The position numbers were made by a program, and so were the translations under genes. 64,000 nucleotides of DNA, from the NCBI RefSeq assembly GCF_031453675.1, contig NZ_JAVIZX010000001.1:434001-498000 (forward strand). Reading direction: 5' to 3'. Under the pieces are notes generated by a model. It was not told the origin of the DNA, did no database searches, and was given only the letters and a program-made list of their open reading frames with translations. Source of the DNA: Paracidovorax wautersii (GTDB lineage: Bacteria > Pseudomonadota > Gammaproteobacteria > Burkholderiales > Burkholderiaceae_C). Every line of letters begins with the position of its first letter. The first letter of the stretch is position 1. This document shows, in pieces, positions 61,093-64,000 of this stretch.

Positions 61093-61962
61093 CTACTCGA
61101 AGCGCAGGTCGGCCGCGACGGGCTGCCCCACGCGCAGCACCCGGCCGGCGCCTTCGCGCACGATGGCGTTCATGCCGAAGGTGATGGCGCCGTCCAGCCG
61201 ACGGTCCTGGCGGTAGGTGCGCAGGGTGTCGCCCACCACAGGCGTGCTCTCGGCCGTGGCCGGGTCGATGTCGGGAATGGGGCAGCGCGCGCAGGGCTTG
61301 ACGTGCTGCAGCTGCACCTCTCCGCCCTCCACGCCGATGTACAGGGTGTCGATGCGGTCCTCGTCGTGCTCGTCCACGCCGGCGAGCACCACGTTCGGGC
61401 GAAAGCGCTCGATGCCCACGGGCGCATGGCCGGCGGCCTGCAGCCGGGCGTTGAGCCCATCAATCGAGCCCTGGCTGGCCACCAGCAGCGGAAACCCGTC
61501 GGAGAACTGGTTGGGCACCTCCAGGCCGCCGGTCCATGCGGGGCTGGACAGGCGCCGCACCGCCGGATCGAAACGCACCAGGCGGCAGGGCTGGCCCAGG
61601 AAGTCGGAGAACCACTGCGCCGCCAGAGGGCCCATGTCCCAGGCGGGCACCACGTCGTCCCATACGCGGGCCTGGGCGGGGCCCTCCACCCGGTCCAGCG
61701 ACAGGTGCAGCGCCAGCATGCCGGGCGCGCGCAGCACCAGGTCGTCGCTGCGCAGCTGGGGCCGCACCAGGGCCATGCGCGGATGCGCGCGCTGGGTCAG
61801 GAACACGCCCTCGGCGTCGACCACCATCCAGGCGCGGTCCAGATCCAGGCCGGCCTCGGTCAGCACGGCCTCCTGCACCTCGATGCCTGCGCACGACTTC
61901 ACCGGGTGGATGAACAGGCGGGCGATCGTGCCGGCAAGGTCGTGGTCGGAGCGGAAGGTCAC
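61093..61962 (-). CDS. MOSC domain-containing protein
   Basis: 289 residues. An N-terminal MOSC-N barrel (IARLFIHPVKSCAGIEVQEAVL, LDRAWMVVD, GVFLTQRAHPRMALV) precedes the MOSC domain with FRPNVVLAG and the cysteine-containing PCARCPIPDIDPATA. The family handles sulphur for molybdenum cofactor or reduces N-hydroxylated compounds (YcbX, mARC-like). GTG 61962 is chosen because GAGGA stands seven bases before it. Confidence 0.9.
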   Translation of the reverse strand: MTFRSDHDLAGTIARLFIHPVKSCAGIEVQEAVLTEAGLDLDRAWMVVDAEGVFLTQRAHPRMALVRPQLRSDDLVLRAPGMLALHLSLDRVEGPAQARVWDDVVPAWDMGPLAAQWFSDFLGQPCRLVRFDPAVRRLSSPAWTGGLEVPNQFSDGFPLLVASQGSIDGLNARLQAAGHAPVGIERFRPNVVLAGVDEHDEDRIDTLYIGVEGGEVQLQHVKPCARCPIPDIDPATAESTPVVGDTLRTYRQDRRLDGAITFGMNAIVREGAGRVLRVGQPVAADLRFE

Positions 61963-62079
61963 GCGGAAATCCTCGGAGAAAACCAGACAGGCACAGGCCT
62001 GCGAATGCGGGAAGGCAGCGCTGTCCAGCGCCCGCCGAACCCGCGATTGTGCCCGGCCGGGGGCCCGCCACCCGGCTTC

Positions 62080-62085
62080 TACAAT
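62080..62085 (+). promoter_or_regulatory. Candidate -10 element for a leaderless UbiH-type mRNA
   Basis: TACAAT followed by six bases and the ATG at 62092, the same hexamer as at the tRNA-Arg gene. There is no Shine-Dalgarno sequence between. Confidence 0.5.
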
Positions 62086-62091
62086 CGCGCC

Positions 62092-63240
62092 ATGGCGCAA
62101 ACCTTCGACGTATGTATCCGCGGTGCCGGTGTGGTGGGCCGCACCCTGGCGCTTTTGCTGGCCCGGGAACGGCTGCGGGTGGCCCTGGTGGCCGGCTCCG
62201 CCCCGCGGGCGCAGTCCGCTTCTGCCGCACCCGATGTGCGGGCCTATGCCCTCAATGCGGCCTCGCGGGATCTTCTGCAATCCGTGCGGGCCTGGCCCGA
62301 CCCGGCCGACGCCACCGCCGTGCGGCGCATGGAAGTCCACGGTGACCAGGACGGCGCGGTGACGTTCGACGCCGACCGGCAGGGTGCCGAGGCCCTGGCC
62401 TGGATCGTCGACGTGCCGGCGCTCGAGTCGCGCCTGGCCGACGCGGTGCGCTTCCAGCCCCAGGTGGAGGTGGTCGATGCGCCCGTGCCCGCCGCCCTGA
62501 CCGTGGTCTGCGAGGGCCGCGCCAGCCGCACACGCGAAGAATTCGGCGTGGAGTTCGACGTGACGCCCTACGGACAGCACGCCATCGCCGGCCGGCTGGC
62601 CTGCGAGCTGCCGCACGGGCAGGTCGCCCGGCAGTGGTTCCTGCCCGACGGCATCCTGGCGTTTCTGCCGCTGGGCGGTGCCGAAGGGAACTCCGTGGCC
62701 GTGGTGTGGTCAGTCTCCCAGGAAAGCGCTCCGCAGTGCATGGGCCTGGACGCCGATGCCTTCGCGCAGCGGCTGCAGGAGGCCAGCCAGAACGCGCTGG
62801 GCCGGCTGGAGGTGCTGGGCGACCGCGCCTGCTGGTCTTTGCAGCAGGCCACGGCGCGCCGCTGGTGCGGCCCCCTGGCCGAGCAGCCCGCCAAAGGCCC
62901 GCAGCGCACCTGGGTGCTGGCCGGCGATGCGGCGCACAACGTGCATCCGCTGGCCGGGCAGGGACTGAACATCGGCCTGGCCGATGCCCAGGCGCTGGCC
63001 CGCTTGCTGCGCGAGCGCGACTACTGGCGCAGCATCGGCGATCTGCGGCTGCTGCGGCAGTACGAGCGCGAACGCAAGGCAGCCCTGCTGCCGCTGGGAA
63101 TGACGATGGACGGGCTGCAGCAGCTGTTCATGCGGCGCGAAGGCGCGCTGCAGTCGCTGCGCAACTGGGGCATGAAGGGATTCGACCTCAGCGGCCCGTT
63201 CAAGGATTGGGTGGCCCGCCGGGCCATGGGCGTGCGCTGA
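62092..63240 (+). CDS. UbiH/UbiF-family FAD-dependent ubiquinone hydroxylase
   Basis: 382 residues. The FAD-binding motif is RGAGVVGRTLALLLAR (residues 10-25), with the second conserved signature WVLAGDAAHNVHPLAGQGLNIGLAD near residue 280. It hydroxylates a ring carbon during ubiquinone synthesis; UbiH, UbiF, UbiI and UbiM cannot be told apart by eye. It is divergent from the MOSC gene and followed after 41 bases by dsbC. Confidence 0.9.
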   Translation: MAQTFDVCIRGAGVVGRTLALLLARERLRVALVAGSAPRAQSASAAPDVRAYALNAASRDLLQSVRAWPDPADATAVRRMEVHGDQDGAVTFDADRQGAEALAWIVDVPALESRLADAVRFQPQVEVVDAPVPAALTVVCEGRASRTREEFGVEFDVTPYGQHAIAGRLACELPHGQVARQWFLPDGILAFLPLGGAEGNSVAVVWSVSQESAPQCMGLDADAFAQRLQEASQNALGRLEVLGDRACWSLQQATARRWCGPLAEQPAKGPQRTWVLAGDAAHNVHPLAGQGLNIGLADAQALARLLRERDYWRSIGDLRLLRQYERERKAALLPLGMTMDGLQQLFMRREGALQSLRNWGMKGFDLSGPFKDWVARRAMGVR

Positions 63241-63281
63241 CCGCGCCCGCACTTTGAAGCGAAGAAGACTGGACCGACCGA

Positions 63282-64000
63282 GTGAACACGTACACCAAGA
63301 AGCTCCTCCCCTCCCTGCTGGCCGGCGCCGCGCTGGTGCTGGGCCTGAGTGCCCATGCCCAGGAAGCCGCCATCCGCAAGTCGCTGGCCGAGCGCATTCC
63401 CCAGCTGGAGAAGATCGACGAAGTGCAGGCCACGCCCATGAAGGGGCTGTACGAGGTGCGCGTGGGCACCGACGTGTTCTACACCGATGCCAAGGGCAAC
63501 TACCTGATCCAGGGCGAGCTGATCGACACGCAGGCGCGCCGCAACCTGACCGAGGACCGCATCAACAAGCTGAGTGCGGTGGACTTCTCCGCGCTGCCGC
63601 TGAAGGATGCGTTCACCATCGTGCGCGGCGACGGCAAGCGCAAGCTCGCCGTCTTCGAAGACCCCAACTGCGGCTACTGCAAGCGCTTCGAGAAGGACAT
63701 GCTGAACGTGGACAACGTCACGGTCTACCTGTTCCTCTACCCCATCCTCAGCCCGGACTCGGCCGAGAAGTCGCGCAACATCTGGTGCGCCAAGGACCGC
63801 GTGGCCGCGTGGCATGACCAGATGCTGCGCGACAAGACACCGGCGGCGGCCAGCTGCGATACCGCAGCCCTGCAGCGCAACCTGGCCTTCGGCAAGAAGC
63901 ACAAGATCACCGGCACGCCCACGCTGATCTTCGCCGACGGCTCCCGCGTGCCCGGCGCCATCGGCGCGCAGGAAGTCGAAAAGCGCCTGGCCTCTTCCGC
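63282..64000 (+). CDS. dsbC: Disulfide isomerase DsbC, cut by the right edge
   Basis: 239 codons are visible. A signal peptide (cleavage after SAHA, residue 26) is followed by the DsbC dimerisation domain (VQATPMKGLYEVRVGTDVFYTD, IQGELIDTQARRNLTEDR) and a thioredoxin fold with CGYC (130-133) in VFEDPNCGYCKRF and the cis-proline GTPTLIF. It isomerises wrong disulfides in the periplasm. GTG is the start; the protein is probably nearly complete, since relatives end soon after RVPGAI and KRLA. Confidence 0.93.
   Translation, partial: MNTYTKKLLPSLLAGAALVLGLSAHAQEAAIRKSLAERIPQLEKIDEVQATPMKGLYEVRVGTDVFYTDAKGNYLIQGELIDTQARRNLTEDRINKLSAVDFSALPLKDAFTIVRGDGKRKLAVFEDPNCGYCKRFEKDMLNVDNVTVYLFLYPILSPDSAEKSRNIWCAKDRVAAWHDQMLRDKTPAAASCDTAALQRNLAFGKKHKITGTPTLIFADGSRVPGAIGAQEVEKRLASS

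Overview
The window is chromosomal DNA from a high-GC betaproteobacterium, almost certainly Burkholderiales and most like the family Comamonadaceae (Acidovorax and relatives). Indicators are the uniform GC richness, a pca cluster controlled by an IclR regulator, the pyrR-pyrB-pseudo-dihydroorotase cluster, the pilGHIJ-chpA cluster headed by rubredoxin, dusB-fis-purH, and the DUF1841, DUF2145 and DUF3185 proteins. There is no phage, insertion sequence, integrase or CRISPR array. Apart from catabolic and transport genes this is core genome.

Layout. 1-6.8 kb: a leftward catabolic operon (pcaI-pcaJ-pcaF-pcaD, then a cyclase-family hydrolase, a YciI protein and a short-chain dehydrogenase) facing the regulator gene pcaR across a palindromic operator. 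6.8-12.7 kb: small exported or membrane proteins, a Cache-GGDEF-EAL c-di-GMP protein and cytochrome c4. 12.8-15.9 kb: a MoxR ATPase/von Willebrand A pair enclosing two small genes. 16-22.3 kb: tamA-tamB. 22.4-24 kb: a GAF protein, tRNA-Arg(CCU) and two tiny membrane proteins. 24-29.3 kb: degP, a QseB/PmrA-like two-component system and a cardiolipin-synthase-like enzyme, all leftward. 29.4-33.1 kb: arsC-like, DUF423, and a divergent iron-type ABC permease/ATPase pair whose ATPase is frameshifted. 33.2-38 kb: yqgE-ruvX-pyrR-pyrB-pyrC'-plsC. 38-39.5 kb: photolyase. 39.5-49.6 kb: the twitching-motility chemosensory operon. 49.7-52 kb: thiD-like and hemL. 52-55.5 kb: dusB-fis-purH-cytochrome c. 55.6-64 kb: a diguanylate cyclase, YqaA, RarD, a split lipoate ligase (frameshifted), ychF, a MOSC protein, a UbiH-type hydroxylase and a dsbC running off the right edge.

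The most unusual structure is a dispersed palindromic repeat of about 45-55 bp, with a GATAGCTGC arm, a GCGCTT...AAGCGC core hairpin and a GAGGCC end. I count 12 units at 10 loci. Two loci are inverted pairs around a central hairpin; others supply stop codons of neighbouring genes. One copy sits at the pcaI-pcaJ junction, where mutations in it appear to have made the ribosome binding site and start codon of pcaJ. Other points are a dihydroorotase homologue with its metal-binding histidines replaced, a TamA with a lipoprotein signal, a two-gene lipoate ligase, two single-base frameshifts in GGG runs, and -10 promoter elements six or seven bases before start codons, which suggests leaderless mRNAs. 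All identifications rest on reading motifs and family resemblance; no searches were run.
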